The translations under genes and the position numbers were made by a program. This document shows, in pieces, positions 1 through 13,688 of a stretch of 64,000 nt of DNA (positions are counted from its first letter, which is position 1; every line of letters begins with the position of its first letter). The notes under the pieces are model-generated. The model did no database searches, had not been told where the DNA came from, and saw nothing but the letters and a program-made list of their open reading frames with translations. Source of the stretch: Microtetraspora fusca. Lineage in GTDB: Bacteria > Actinomycetota > Actinomycetes > Streptosporangiales > Streptosporangiaceae. The stretch covers positions 12,776 through 76,775 of the forward strand of contig NZ_BBYK01000057.1 of assembly GCF_001570365.1 (NCBI RefSeq), given 5' to 3'.

Positions 1-4834
<4,834 letters not shown>

Positions 4835-4867
4835 CTTCTGGGGTTCTCCAATGGTCGGGGGGTGCAT

Positions 4868-5171
4868 CGGCGGGACGGAACACCAGGTAGGCGGACGCGG
4901 CTCGCGATGCGGGCGGACGGCTGGATCGAACCGGTAATGGGAGCGCTCCCATTAGGATTGTGGAAGCGCCCTCCGCGATGTCAATCACCGTCCGCGCGGC
5001 GCCCGTCGCGCTCCCTCCCGCGCCGACCGGCCCTGGCGCGCAGGCTGGCCTTTTGCCTGGTACGCCGCTGAATGGCAGGTGCGTACTGGTTGAAAGTTTC
5101 ATCTGTTTCGCTCGGGTTTGGGGCCAGGTCGGCGGGTAGGCGCATACGCATCTCCGACATGGGAGGCGACC
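4868..5171. other. Divergent intergenic region, GH48 / holin-X
   Basis: About 300 bp with no gene. It holds the CelR palindrome and, near the right end, the GGGAGG ribosome site of the holin-X gene. Confidence 0.7.
4935..4954. promoter_or_regulatory. CelR operator upstream of GH48
   Basis: TAATGGGAGCGCTCCCATTA is a perfect 20-bp palindrome containing the 14-bp CelR box TGGGAGCGCTCCCA. In Thermobifida, CelR (a LacI-family repressor) binds this box and is released by cellobiose; that is established knowledge. Its position 101 bp upstream of the GH48 start fits a promoter-proximal operator. No celR gene is in this window. Confidence 0.85.
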
Positions 5172-5570
5172 ATGGTTCACACCAGGGAAGGTCAGTCGAC
5201 CGGCGAGCTGGTCCGGCAGATGTCGGAGCAGATGTCCCGGCTGGTCCGGGGCGAACTGCGGCTCGCCAAGATGGAGCTCATGGAGAAGGGCCGGCACGCC
5301 GGGTTCGGCGCCGGGTTGGTCGGCGCGGCCGGGGTGGCGGCGCTGCTCGGCGCGGCGGCGCTGGCCGCCGCGGCGATCCTGGCGCTGGCGCTCGTGCTGC
5401 CCGGCTGGGCGTCCGCGCTGATCATCGGCGGCGTGCTCCTCTTCCTGGCCCTGCTCGTCGGGGTGGCGGGCAAGCAGGTGGTGTCCTCCGCCACGCCGCC
5501 GACGCCGCATCGCATGATGCGCAGTGTCAAGACCGACATCGACGTGGTGCGAGAAGGTGTGCGCCGTTGA
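5172..5570 (+). CDS. Phage holin-X family (actinobacterial) membrane protein
   Basis: The 132-aa protein starts at an ATG preceded by GGGAGG. An amphipathic N-terminal segment rich in Met/Gln/Arg (TGELVRQMSEQMSRLVRGEL) is followed by a Gly/Ala-rich hydrophobic hairpin (about 45-100) with two membrane segments. This matches the actinobacterial putative holin-X family, whose members usually sit beside DUF3618 genes as here. Despite the name, no phage genes are near; a role in membrane or envelope homeostasis is more likely. The next gene starts at a TTG overlapping this stop codon. Confidence 0.85.
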   Translation: MVHTREGQSTGELVRQMSEQMSRLVRGELRLAKMELMEKGRHAGFGAGLVGAAGVAALLGAAALAAAAILALALVLPGWASALIIGGVLLFLALLVGVAGKQVVSSATPPTPHRMMRSVKTDIDVVREGVRR

Positions 5571-5944
5571 GCGAGACCGATCCCGGGCCGAGCCGCCAGG
5601 GCGCGGGAGAAGTGGGGGTGCACAGCCACCTCGTGGAGTGCAGCGCGGTCGATGACGCCGGTGACACCCTGAACGAGACCATCCAGCGCGTCGTCGTCGC
5701 GTGGCGGCCCTTCGCGGACGAGCTGGAGGCGGCGCACGCCGACATCGAGCGCAACCGCGCGGAGTTGGCCCGCACGGTGGCCGAGCTGGCTTCCCGGTTC
5801 GACGTGAGGAGCCGAGCCCGGGCGAAGGCCCGCCAGGCCGGCGGCCTGATGCTGCCGGCGGCGGTCGTCGCCCTCGGCGCGGCCGCCGGGCTCGCCCTGC
5901 GCCGGGCGAGGAGGCGCCGACTGTACGGCGGGGGAGGCGCCTGA
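5567..5944 (+). CDS. DUF3618 family membrane protein
   Basis: This 125-aa product is translationally coupled to the upstream holin-X gene (TTG start overlapping its TGA). The central motif DIERNRAELARTVAELASRFDVRSRA is the DUF3618 signature (positions roughly 60-85), followed by one membrane helix and a basic tail (RRARRRR). Function is unknown; family members are regularly linked to holin-X. The first 30 residues are less conserved and a downstream start is possible. Confidence 0.8.
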   Translation: MSETDPGPSRQGAGEVGVHSHLVECSAVDDAGDTLNETIQRVVVAWRPFADELEAAHADIERNRAELARTVAELASRFDVRSRARAKARQAGGLMLPAAVVALGAAAGLALRRARRRRLYGGGGA

Positions 5945-6011
5945 ACGCTCGTGAGCGGACCGGCATCGCGATGATGACACGATGTCGGGAGCATCACGAG
6001 AAGGAGCGCGC

Positions 6012-6437
6012 GTGGACGAATGCGTGTTCTGCGCCATCGTGGCGGGCCGCACCCCGGCCGCGACGGTGCTGTCAGACGAGGTGGCCGTGGGCTTCCTCGA
6101 CGCCCGGCCGGTGTTCAAGGGGCACGTCCTCGTCGTGCCCCGCGTCCATGTCGAGACCCTGCCCGACCTGTCCGACGCCGACGTCGGGCCGTACTTCCAG
6201 CGGGTACGCGAGGTGGCCAGGGCGGTGGAGGAGGGCCTCGGCGTCGCGGGCACCTTCGTCGCCCTGAACAACCGGGTCAGCCAGAGCGTCCCCCACCTGC
6301 ACACCCACGTCGTGCCGCGCAACCGCAAGGACGGGCTGCGCGGCTTCTTCTGGCCCCGGGTGAAGTACGCCGACGAGGGCGAGGTCATGGAGTACGCCGC
6401 GCGGATCCAGGCCGCGATCCAGAAATCTACAACGTAA
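6012..6437 (+). CDS. HIT family nucleotide hydrolase/transferase
   Basis: The 141-aa histidine-triad protein has the catalytic HLHTHVV motif at residues 95-101 and an N-terminal CVFC pair that may bind zinc. HIT enzymes hydrolyse nucleotide phosphoramidates or dinucleoside polyphosphates in the cytosol. The GTG at 6012 is chosen because AAGGAG lies 5 nt upstream; an ATG at 5982 has no ribosome site. It is followed after 10 nt by the LytS-type kinase gene, possibly co-transcribed. Confidence 0.9.
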   Translation: MDECVFCAIVAGRTPAATVLSDEVAVGFLDARPVFKGHVLVVPRVHVETLPDLSDADVGPYFQRVREVARAVEEGLGVAGTFVALNNRVSQSVPHLHTHVVPRNRKDGLRGFFWPRVKYADEGEVMEYAARIQAAIQKSTT

Positions 6438-6447
6438 AGGACGCGGC

Positions 6448-7620
6448 GTGGAACCTGTGGTGGCGGCCCTGGTGGTCGCGGTCCTGATCGGCGTGCCGTC
6501 CGTCGTCCTGTGGCGCGTGCTGCGCGGCCGGCGCGAGCTGGGCAGCAGCCCGGCGGAGCGGGCCACGTTCGAGACCCTGCACACGGCCTCGCTCGCCGCG
6601 CCGCTGCTGCGCGCGGGGCTCACCCAGGCCGGCGCGCTCAAGGCGTCCCGGCACCTGCGCGAGCTCCTCGGCTCCCCGGCGATCGCCATCACGAACGGCG
6701 AGGAACTGCTCGTCTACGACGGCGAGGGCGATCACCACGCCAAGGACGCGTTCGGCCACGCCGACAGGACGCTGGAGGACGGCAGGACCCAGGTGCTCGC
6801 GCTGGACTGCGATTTGCTGGAATGCCCGATCCGGCACGCCGTGGTCGTGCCGCTCACCACCGAGGACCGCGTCGTCGGCACCCTCGCCGCGTACGGCGAC
6901 CACGCCTCGGCGGGGCTGGTCCGGGCGGCGCAGGAGGTGGCCCGGTGGGTGGACTCGCAGCTTGAGCTGGCCGAGCTGGACCGCTCCCGGACGATGCTGA
7001 TGGAGGCCGAGGTCAGGGCGCTGCGCGCGCAGATCTCGCCGCACTTCATCTACAACTCGCTGACCACGATCGCCTCCTTCGTCCGCACCGACCCGGAGCG
7101 GGCCAGAGAGCTGCTGCTGGAGTTCGCCGACTTCACCCGATACTCGTTCCGGCGGCACGGCGACTTCACCACGCTCGCCGAGGAGCTGCACTCCATCGAG
7201 CGCTACCTCACCCTGGAGCGGGCCCGGTTCGGCGACCAGCTCCAGGTCACGCTGCGCATCGCCCCCGAGGTGCTCGCCGTCGCCGTGCCGTTCCTGTGCC
7301 TGCAGCCGCTGGTCGAGAACGCCGTACGGCACGGCCTGGAGAGCAAGCCGGGCGTCGGCCGGATCTCGATCGTGGCCGAGGACGCGGGCGCCGAGTGCGG
7401 CATCAGCGTCGAGGACGACGGCACCGGCATGGACCCGGAGCGGCTGCGCCGCATCCTGTCCGGCGAGGACCGTGCCACCGGCGTCGGCCTGGCCAACGTG
7501 GACGAGCGCCTCCGGCAGGTGTACGGCGACGAGTACGGGCTCGTGGTCGAGACGGGCAGGGGCGCCGGGACCAAGGTCAGCATCCGCCTCCCCAAGTACC
7601 ACCCCGGCGTCTCGGCGTGA
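6448..7620 (+). CDS. LytS/YehU-type sensor histidine kinase
   Basis: A 390-aa kinase with one N-terminal membrane helix (about 3-24), a GAF-like sensor region (about 40-175), a His_kinase domain with phospho-acceptor His at about 199 (AQISPHFIYNSL), and a C-terminal ATPase (N-box around LVENAVRHGL; G-boxes DDGTGMD and GVGLANV). It pairs with the LytTR regulator at 7857 and, with the downstream symporters, resembles actinobacterial acetate or monocarboxylate-sensing systems. The starting GTG has a weak AAAGGA upstream. Ligand not shown by sequence. Confidence 0.9.
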   Translation: MEPVVAALVVAVLIGVPSVVLWRVLRGRRELGSSPAERATFETLHTASLAAPLLRAGLTQAGALKASRHLRELLGSPAIAITNGEELLVYDGEGDHHAKDAFGHADRTLEDGRTQVLALDCDLLECPIRHAVVVPLTTEDRVVGTLAAYGDHASAGLVRAAQEVARWVDSQLELAELDRSRTMLMEAEVRALRAQISPHFIYNSLTTIASFVRTDPERARELLLEFADFTRYSFRRHGDFTTLAEELHSIERYLTLERARFGDQLQVTLRIAPEVLAVAVPFLCLQPLVENAVRHGLESKPGVGRISIVAEDAGAECGISVEDDGTGMDPERLRRILSGEDRATGVGLANVDERLRQVYGDEYGLVVETGRGAGTKVSIRLPKYHPGVSA

Positions 7621-7672
7621 CGATCGGCCGCGTTCTTCCACCGTGCCGTTCTCGTGGCCGGGCCCTCCCGCG

Positions 7673-7710
7673 TTGAACGCGCTTGAACGCGCTTGAACGC
7701 GCTTGAACGC
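7673..7710. repeat. Four 10-bp direct repeats upstream of LytTR regulator
   Basis: TTGAACGC recurs four times with a strict 10-bp period (7673, 7683, 7693, 7703) in the kinase-regulator gap. Such helical-phase direct repeats are the kind of site LytTR domains bind. Confidence 0.6.
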
Positions 7711-7856
7711 ATTGGATGCCACCCCTCCTCGCCGGCCCCCGCGCGGGAGGGGGAGCCGGGGCCGAATCGTTGTGATCCCGGGCCGGTGAGACGTTGACTT
7801 CGGCTGTCCTGATTCATGACGCTCTATGGGATTCCGTGTGGTGAAGGAGGGCTCCC

Positions 7857-8606
7857 GTGACCGGCCTGCGGGTCCTGGCGGTGGACGACGAGCAGCCCGC
7901 CCTTGAGGACGTGGCGTACCTGCTCAGGGCGGACCCGCGCATCGGCGAGGTGCTGACCGCCCGCGACGGCGCGGCGGCGCTGAAGCTGCTCGACCGCGCG
8001 ATGGCCGAGGGCAGGCCCGTGGACGCGGTCTTCCTCGACATCCGGATGCGCGGGCTCGACGGCGTGGTGCTCGGCCGGCTCCTCGCCCAGTTCACCCGGC
8101 CGCCGAAGATCGTCTTCGTCACCGCGTACGAGGACCACGCGGTGGACGCGTTCGAGCTGAAGGCCGAGGACTACCTCCTCAAACCGGTCCGCCCCGAGCG
8201 GCTGGCCGAGGCGATCCGGCGGGTGTGCGGCAGCCGCACGGAGCCGGAGACCGGCCCGCAGGCGGACACGATCCCGGTCGAGCTGGGCGGGGTGACCCGG
8301 TTCGTCACCAGCACCGAGGTCCGGTACGTCGAGGCGCGCGGCGACTACGCCCGGCTGCACACCGCGACGGGGAGCCACCTTGTGCGCATCCCGCTCGCCG
8401 CACTGGAGGAGCGCTGGGCGCCCGCCGGGTTCGTCCGGGTCCACCGCAGCCACCTGGTCGCGCTCCGGCACATCGACGAGCTGCGCATCGACTCCGGCCG
8501 CTGCGTGGTGCGGATCGGCGAAACGGAGATCCCCGTCAGCCGCCGGCACACCCGCGAGCTGCGCGACCTGCTGGTGCGCCGCGCGCGCAAGGCCGGGTCG
8601 CGATGA
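7857..8606 (+). CDS. LytR/AlgR-family response regulator (LytTR DNA-binding)
   Basis: The 249-aa protein has an N-terminal receiver (acidic pair D10-D11, phospho-acceptor D61 in FLDIRM, T/K residues in FVTAYED and LLKPVRP) and a C-terminal LytTR domain (about 138-245: YVEARGDYARLH, RVHRSHLVAL). A strong AAGGAGG precedes the GTG. It is the partner of the upstream LytS-type kinase and likely activates the symporter genes downstream. Its stop overlaps the ATG of the next gene (ATGA). Confidence 0.92.
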   Translation: MTGLRVLAVDDEQPALEDVAYLLRADPRIGEVLTARDGAAALKLLDRAMAEGRPVDAVFLDIRMRGLDGVVLGRLLAQFTRPPKIVFVTAYEDHAVDAFELKAEDYLLKPVRPERLAEAIRRVCGSRTEPETGPQADTIPVELGGVTRFVTSTEVRYVEARGDYARLHTATGSHLVRIPLAALEERWAPAGFVRVHRSHLVALRHIDELRIDSGRCVVRIGETEIPVSRRHTRELRDLLVRRARKAGSR

Positions 8607-9025
8607 CCGAGAAGCGGATCTCCGACCTGCTGCGGGTGAGCCGGTCGGCCGCCGACGCGGAGCGGCCCCGCCGGGTCGTCGTCACCAGCCCCCGCACCGC
8701 CGCCGCCCGGCGTCCGCGCCGCCCGCTCACCACCGAGATCGACGAGCAGACGCAGCTCGGCGAGGTCTACATGGCCTCGCTGGTGCGGACCCAGTTCCGG
8801 CTGGCCCTGTTCGTCTGCACCGTGCTCGCCTGCGTCGTCGGCGGGCTGCCGCTGCTGTTCCTGCTGGTGCCGGAGCTGCGCTCGGCCGACCTGCTCGGCG
8901 TGCCGCTGCCCTGGCTGGTGCTCGCCGGGCTCATCTATCCCGCGTTCGTCGTCGGCGCCTGGCTGTACGTACGGCAGGCGGAGCGGAACGAGCGCCACTT
9001 CGCCGAGCTGATGGACCGCGAGTGA
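8603..9025 (+). CDS. Small two-helix membrane protein, partner of SSS symporter
   Basis: A 140-aa protein with a basic cytosolic N-terminus (about 1-55) and two membrane helices (about 68-92 and 102-125). It is coupled by ATGA to the LytTR regulator and followed after 13 nt by a sodium/solute symporter. Layout and topology match the DUF485-like subunits that accompany acetate symporters, though this N-terminus is longer than usual. Probably assists or regulates the symporter. Confidence 0.7.
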   Translation: MTEKRISDLLRVSRSAADAERPRRVVVTSPRTAAARRPRRPLTTEIDEQTQLGEVYMASLVRTQFRLALFVCTVLACVVGGLPLLFLLVPELRSADLLGVPLPWLVLAGLIYPAFVVGAWLYVRQAERNERHFAELMDRE

Positions 9026-9038
9026 GCGGAGCGCGGCG

Positions 9039-10523
9039 GTGAGCCCCGCCTACGGCATGACCGCGGTGGTGCTGGTCCTGCTGGCGGCGGTCCTGATCGG
9101 GGCCTTCGGCATCCGGGTGTCCCGGACGACCTCGGACTTCTACGTCGCCTCGCGTACGGTGTCGCCGCTGTGGAACGCGTCGGCGATCGGCGGCGAGTAC
9201 CTCTCGGCGGCCTCGTTCCTCGGGGTAGCCGGGCTGATCCTCACCTACGGCGCGGACATGCTGTGGCTCCCGGTCGGCTGGACCGGCGGCTACCTCGTGT
9301 TGCTCGTGCTCGTGTCGGCCCCGCTGCGCAGGTCGGGGGCGTACACGCTGCCGGACTTCGCCGAGGCGCGGCTGGAGTCGATGGTGGTGCGGCGCGCGTC
9401 CAGCGTGCTCGTGGTGTTGATCGGCTGGCTCTACCTGATGCCGCAGTTCCAGAGCGCCGGGCTGGTCTTCCAAACGGTGACGGGCGCGCCGACCTGGGCC
9501 GGCGGGCTGCTCGTGGCGGTGGTGGTCGCCCTCAACGTGCTGTCCGGCGGCATGCGGTCGATCACGTTCGTCCAGGCGTTCCAGTACTGGCTCAAGCTGA
9601 CCGCGCTGGCGGTGCCGCTGGTCTTCATGCTGATCGCCTGGCGGTCCGACGGCTCTCCCGGCCTGCCGCCCGGCGACCCGTGGGCGCTGCCGCTGCACGG
9701 GCGCGAGCACCCGGTCTACGCGACGTACTCGCTGATCATGGCGACGTTCCTCGGCACGATGGGGCTGCCGCACGTGCTGGTGCGGTTCTACACCAACCCC
9801 GACGGCCGGGCCGCCCGCCGGACCACGCTGCTGGTGCTCACGCTGCTCAGCGCGTTCTATCTGATGCCCGCCGTGTACGGGTACCTCGGCCGTGTCTACG
9901 GGCTGCCCGCCACGGACGCCGTCGTCCTCACCCTGCCCGGGCGGCTGGTCGGCGGGACGGCGGGAGAGCTGCTGACGGCGCTGGTGACGGCGGGGGCTTT
10001 CGCCGCGTTCCTCTCGACGTCATCCGGACTGGCTGTGTCGGTCGCGGGGGTGATCGCCCAGGACCTCATGGGCGGCGGGGTGCGGCCGTTCCGCATGGCG
10101 ACGGTCCTCGCGGTGACGGTGCCGTTCGTGCTGGCGAGTACGGCGCGGACGCTTCCGGTGGCCGACGTGGTGGGGCTGGCGTTCGCGGTCGCGGCGTCCT
10201 CGTTCTGCCCGCTGCTGGTGCTCGGCATCTGGTGGCGCCGGCTCACCACGGTCGGCGCGCTGGCCGGGCTCCTCACCGGAGGCGGGCTGGCCTCCGCCGC
10301 GGGCGTCGTCACCATCGTCGGCGGGCCGTACTCGGGCTGGCCGGAGGCGCTGCTGGCCCAGCCGGCGGCGTGGAGCGTGCCGATCTCCTTCGCCGTCATG
10401 ATCGCGGTGTCGCTGCTCACGCCGTCCCGCGTGCCGAGGAACGTGGCCAGGACCATGGTCCGGCTGCACACCCCAGAGACCCTCGACGTGGACCGGGGCG
10501 ACTGGCGGCCGCGCTCGGTCTGA
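9039..10523 (+). CDS. Sodium:solute symporter, cation/acetate-type
   Basis: A 494-aa SSS-family transporter with about 13 membrane helices. The N-terminus SDFYVASRTVSPLWNASAIGGEYLSAASFLG is the signature of ActP/MctC-like monocarboxylate symporters, as is LPHVLVRFYTNPDGRAARR in the middle. It belongs to the kinase/regulator/small membrane protein unit, so expression probably responds to that two-component system. A second, closer ActP homologue lies just downstream. Substrate (acetate, propionate, pyruvate) is inference. Confidence 0.88.
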   Translation: MSPAYGMTAVVLVLLAAVLIGAFGIRVSRTTSDFYVASRTVSPLWNASAIGGEYLSAASFLGVAGLILTYGADMLWLPVGWTGGYLVLLVLVSAPLRRSGAYTLPDFAEARLESMVVRRASSVLVVLIGWLYLMPQFQSAGLVFQTVTGAPTWAGGLLVAVVVALNVLSGGMRSITFVQAFQYWLKLTALAVPLVFMLIAWRSDGSPGLPPGDPWALPLHGREHPVYATYSLIMATFLGTMGLPHVLVRFYTNPDGRAARRTTLLVLTLLSAFYLMPAVYGYLGRVYGLPATDAVVLTLPGRLVGGTAGELLTALVTAGAFAAFLSTSSGLAVSVAGVIAQDLMGGGVRPFRMATVLAVTVPFVLASTARTLPVADVVGLAFAVAASSFCPLLVLGIWWRRLTTVGALAGLLTGGGLASAAGVVTIVGGPYSGWPEALLAQPAAWSVPISFAVMIAVSLLTPSRVPRNVARTMVRLHTPETLDVDRGDWRPRSV

Positions 10524-10715
10524 CCGGTCGTCGCCCGGCTTCGTGCGGCGACCGGCGGCCACAAGGGAGGTAGCGTTCGGCGGCGGTCCGACCGCTCGGC
10601 GCATTGATGGGACCATTCATCGCACGCCGTACCTGCTTGACCGCCGCGTGGCGGCGGCTCACCGACAAGAGGGCCCGGGCGTCTCGTCAGGGCCGCGCCC
10701 CACTCCTACGCTCTG

Positions 10716-10731
10716 CGTGATCCAGATCACA
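10716..10731. promoter_or_regulatory. CRP/GlxR-like operator
   Basis: CGTGATCCAGATCACA has nearly perfect GTGA-N6-TCAC symmetry, matching the actinobacterial CRP/GlxR consensus TGTGAN6TCACA at 9 of 10 fixed positions. It ends 15 bp before the GTG of the DUF485 gene. Acetate uptake genes are CRP/GlxR targets in other bacteria, which supports function. Being so close to the start, it may repress. Confidence 0.6.
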
Positions 10732-10746
10732 GCCGTGGGAGGTCGT

Positions 10747-11079
10747 GTGACGACTCGGCAACATGACGCGTCCGTTTATGAAGAGATACAGACGAGCGAG
10801 CGGTTCCGTGAGTTGCGGAGCCGGTTCCGGCGCTGGGTCTTCCCCATGACCGTCGCGTTCCTCGCGTGGTACGTGCTTTACGTCATCATGTCGGGCTTCG
10901 CCCGTGGCTTCATGGGCACGAAGCTGTTCGGCAACATCAACGTGGCCCTTGTCTTCGGCATCCTGCAGTTCGTCTCGACGTTCCTGATCGCCTGGGGCTA
11001 CTCGCGGCACGCCGCCCGGAAGCTGGACCCGCTGGCCGACGAGCTGCGTCACGAGGTCGAGGAGAAGACCGCCGCATGA
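10747..11079 (+). CDS. DUF485 family membrane protein
   Basis: A 110-aa protein with a short cytosolic N-terminus ending in the DUF485 hallmark RFRELRSRFRRWVFPMTVAFLAWYVLYV and two membrane helices (about 33-52 and 65-87), then a charged tail. The GTG start has GGGAGG 4 nt upstream. It overlaps the following actP by ATGA, as in E. coli yjcH-actP. Likely an accessory subunit of the symporter. Confidence 0.9.
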   Translation: MTTRQHDASVYEEIQTSERFRELRSRFRRWVFPMTVAFLAWYVLYVIMSGFARGFMGTKLFGNINVALVFGILQFVSTFLIAWGYSRHAARKLDPLADELRHEVEEKTAA

Positions 11080-12686
11080 GCCACGAGACCCTCTCGACGA
11101 TCCTTTTCGTCTTCTTCGTCGCCGGGACGCTCGGCATCACCTTCTGGGCCAGCCGCAACACGAAGACCGCCGCGGACTACTACGCGGGCGGCCGCTCGTT
11201 CAGCGGTCTGCAGAACGGACTGGCGATCGGCGGCGACTACATGTCGGCCGCGTCCTTCCTCGGCATCGCCGGCATCATCGCGCTCTCGGGATACGACGGG
11301 TTCCTCTACTCGATCGGGTTCCTCGTCGCCTGGCTGGTGGCCCTGCTGCTGGTCGCCGAGCTGATGCGCAACTCGGGCAAGTTCACGATGGCCGACGTGC
11401 TCGCCTTCCGGATGAGCCCGCGCCCCGTGCGCACCGCCGCCGGCGTGTCCACGATCGTGGTCAGCATCTTCTACCTGCTCGCCCAGATGGTCGGCGCGGG
11501 CGCGCTCGTCGGCCTGCTGCTCGGCATCCACTCCGAGGCCGGCAAGATCTGGACGATCATCGGGGTCGGCCTGCTGATGATCGTCTACGTGGTCTTCGGC
11601 GGCATGAAGGGCACCACGTGGGTGCAGATCGTCAAGGCCGTCCTGCTGATGACCGGCGCGGCCCTGATCACACTGCTCGTGCTCGGCAAGTTCGGCTTCA
11701 ACCTGTCCAGCCTGCTGGGCGAGGCGGCCGAGAAGAGCGGCAAGGGCCAGGCGCTCCTCGAACCCGGCCTGAAGTACGGCACCGAGGCGCAGGGCATCGC
11801 CGGGAAGATCGACCTGATCAGCCTCGGGCTGGCGCTCGTCCTCGGCACGGCCGGCCTGCCGCACATCCTGATCCGCTTCTACACCGTGCCCACCTCCCGG
11901 GAGGCCCGTAAGTCCGTCCAGTGGGGCATCGGCATCATCGGCGTGTTCTACCTGCTCACGCTGGTGCTCGGGTTCGGCGCGGCGGCGCTGGTCGGCGGCA
12001 AGGCGATCACCGAGCAGGACAAGGCGGGCAACACCGCCGCGCCGCAGCTCGCCGAGGCGATCGGGCGGGAGATCTTCGGCGAGGTGGGCGGCACCATCCT
12101 GCTCGCGGTCATCGCGGCGGTCGCGTTCGCCACGATCCTGGCCGTGGTCGCCGGTCTGACCCTGGCGTCCTCGTCCAGCTTCGCGCACGACCTGTACGCC
12201 CACGTGTTCAAGCGGGGCACCGCCACCGAGCGGCAGGAGGTCGTGGTCGCGCGGATCTCCGCGTTCGTGATCGGTGCGGTCGCGATCGGGCTGAGCATCT
12301 TCGCGCAGTCGCTCAACGTGGCCTTCCTGGTCGCGCTGGCCTTCGCCGTGGCCGCCTCGGGCAACCTGCCGGCGATCCTCTTCAGCCTGTTCTGGAAGAG
12401 GTTCAACACCGCCGGCGCGGTGTCCGCGATCTACGGCGGTCTGATCACGTCCGTCCTGCTCGTGGTGTTCTCGCCGGTGGTGTCCGGCGCGCCGACGGCG
12501 ATGTTCCCCGAGGTGGACTTCCACTGGTTCCCGCTGTCGAACCCGGGTATCGTCTCGATCCCGGTCGGCTTCCTCGCCGGATACCTCGGGACGACCCTCA
12601 GCAAGGAGTTCAACGCGTCAAAGTACGCCGAGATCGAGGTCCGCTCGCTGACGGGTCTCGGTGCCGAGCAGGCCACCGAGCACTGA
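11076..12686 (+). CDS. actP: Cation/acetate symporter
   Basis: A 536-aa SSS-family carrier with about 13 helices: ADYYAGGRSFSGLQNGLAIGGDYMSAASFLG near the N-terminus, GLPHILIRFYTVPTSREARKS in the middle, SSSSFAHDLY later. These are ActP/MctC signatures for acetate and related monocarboxylates. It starts by ATGA overlap with the DUF485 gene. The CRP-like site upstream of the pair suggests carbon catabolite control. It is close in family to the symporter at 9039, so the locus carries two symporter units with partners. Confidence 0.93.
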   Translation: MSHETLSTILFVFFVAGTLGITFWASRNTKTAADYYAGGRSFSGLQNGLAIGGDYMSAASFLGIAGIIALSGYDGFLYSIGFLVAWLVALLLVAELMRNSGKFTMADVLAFRMSPRPVRTAAGVSTIVVSIFYLLAQMVGAGALVGLLLGIHSEAGKIWTIIGVGLLMIVYVVFGGMKGTTWVQIVKAVLLMTGAALITLLVLGKFGFNLSSLLGEAAEKSGKGQALLEPGLKYGTEAQGIAGKIDLISLGLALVLGTAGLPHILIRFYTVPTSREARKSVQWGIGIIGVFYLLTLVLGFGAAALVGGKAITEQDKAGNTAAPQLAEAIGREIFGEVGGTILLAVIAAVAFATILAVVAGLTLASSSSFAHDLYAHVFKRGTATERQEVVVARISAFVIGAVAIGLSIFAQSLNVAFLVALAFAVAASGNLPAILFSLFWKRFNTAGAVSAIYGGLITSVLLVVFSPVVSGAPTAMFPEVDFHWFPLSNPGIVSIPVGFLAGYLGTTLSKEFNASKYAEIEVRSLTGLGAEQATEH

Positions 12687-12713
12687 GCGAACACTGAACG
12701 AGCACCGAACAGA

Positions 12714-12760
12714 GCGCGGTGACCGGACCCACGGTCATCCTCCTCGGGACCGCACCGCGC
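12714..12760 (+). terminator. Possible terminator after actP
   Basis: Arms GCGCGGTG (12714-12721) and CACCGCGC (12753-12760) enclose a nested stem GACCG/CGGTC (12721-12725 / 12732-12736). It begins 28 nt after the actP stop. There is no U-tract, which is usual in such GC-rich genomes. Confidence 0.4.
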
Positions 12761-13069
12761 ATCCGGGACGTTCCGCGGCCGTCATCCCGACGGCGGTCAC
12801 GGTGGTCGCCTTCGGGCGGAACACCGAGGACGTCCCGGACCCGGGTCGGGCCCGGTCGCGGGTGGCGTAGTGCCCCGCGGCCGGGCCGTCTCGTCTCATC
12901 CGCCCCGCTCTCGTCTCATCCGCCGTGCTGAGGCGCTGTGCCTCCACCGGCAGAGGGAACCGTCCTCGCCTGGTGGGGGCCGCCGAGGCCGGAATCTCGC
13001 GGCGCGGCACCGGGACGGCCGGGACCGAAGGGTCAACTGTCCGTTGCGTGATGGTACGCCGGACCCCGC
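12761..13069. other. Intergenic, actP to TetR
   Basis: About 310 bp with no convincing gene. It holds a direct repeat of TCTCATCCGCC with a CCGCTC spacer (near 12890-12920) and presumably the TetR promoter near its right end. Confidence 0.5.
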
Positions 13070-13654
13070 GTGGTTATCGTCGGATCCGTGTACCGGCAGA
13101 CGGCCAGAACCCGGATTCTCGACGCGGCCGAGGAGCTCTTCTCGGGCGGCGGGTACGACGCGACCCCGACGGCGCGGATCGCGGAGCTGGCCGGGGTGCC
13201 CAAGGGTCTGCTCTTCCACTACTTTCCCCGCAAGATCGATGTGCTGATCTCGCTGGTGGACGAGCGGACCCTGGTCACCGAGTACGACGCCGAGGAGGTC
13301 GTGGAGCGCGAGGCGGCGGCCGCGCCGGGCGACGCCGCCGGGGCCCTGTCCCGGCTGGCCCGCAGGCTGCCGCTGCACGCCTCGCCCGCCATGCGGCGCA
13401 TCCTGTTCCGCGAGGCCGACACGCACCTGTCGGTGCGGGAACGGCTCGGCCGCCTGAACGCGGAGATCATCAAACGGGCGCGGTTCGCCCTCGAACTCGC
13501 CATGCCCGGCGGTCGCGGGGACGCGGCCCGGCTGGAGGCGGCCGCCGCCACGTTCGCCGCGGTCCTGCTCTATCAGGAGAGCATCTGCCAGCTCACCGGC
13601 CACCACATCGATCCGGACGCGGTCGCCGAGCTGATCGCCCACGCGCTGGGCTGA
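13070..13654 (+). CDS. TetR family transcriptional regulator
   Basis: The 194-aa protein has an N-terminal TetR helix-turn-helix (RILDAAEELFSGGGYDATPTARIAELAGVPKGLLFHYFPRK) and a helical ligand-binding C-terminal domain. GTG at 13088 (VYRQTARTR) is an equally plausible start; neither has a strong ribosome site. The gene converges on a broken wax-ester-synthase gene. Lipid-related control is possible but not shown. Confidence 0.88.
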   Translation: MVIVGSVYRQTARTRILDAAEELFSGGGYDATPTARIAELAGVPKGLLFHYFPRKIDVLISLVDERTLVTEYDAEEVVEREAAAAPGDAAGALSRLARRLPLHASPAMRRILFREADTHLSVRERLGRLNAEIIKRARFALELAMPGGRGDAARLEAAAATFAAVLLYQESICQLTGHHIDPDAVAELIAHALG

Positions 13655-13688
13655 CCCCCGCGCTCGACGCCCGAACCCGCCGCTCGCC

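Noticed and set aside
5172-5944. Holin-like gene as a sign of a prophage
   Set aside because: The pair with DUF3618 is a normal chromosomal arrangement in actinobacteria and no other phage genes are present.
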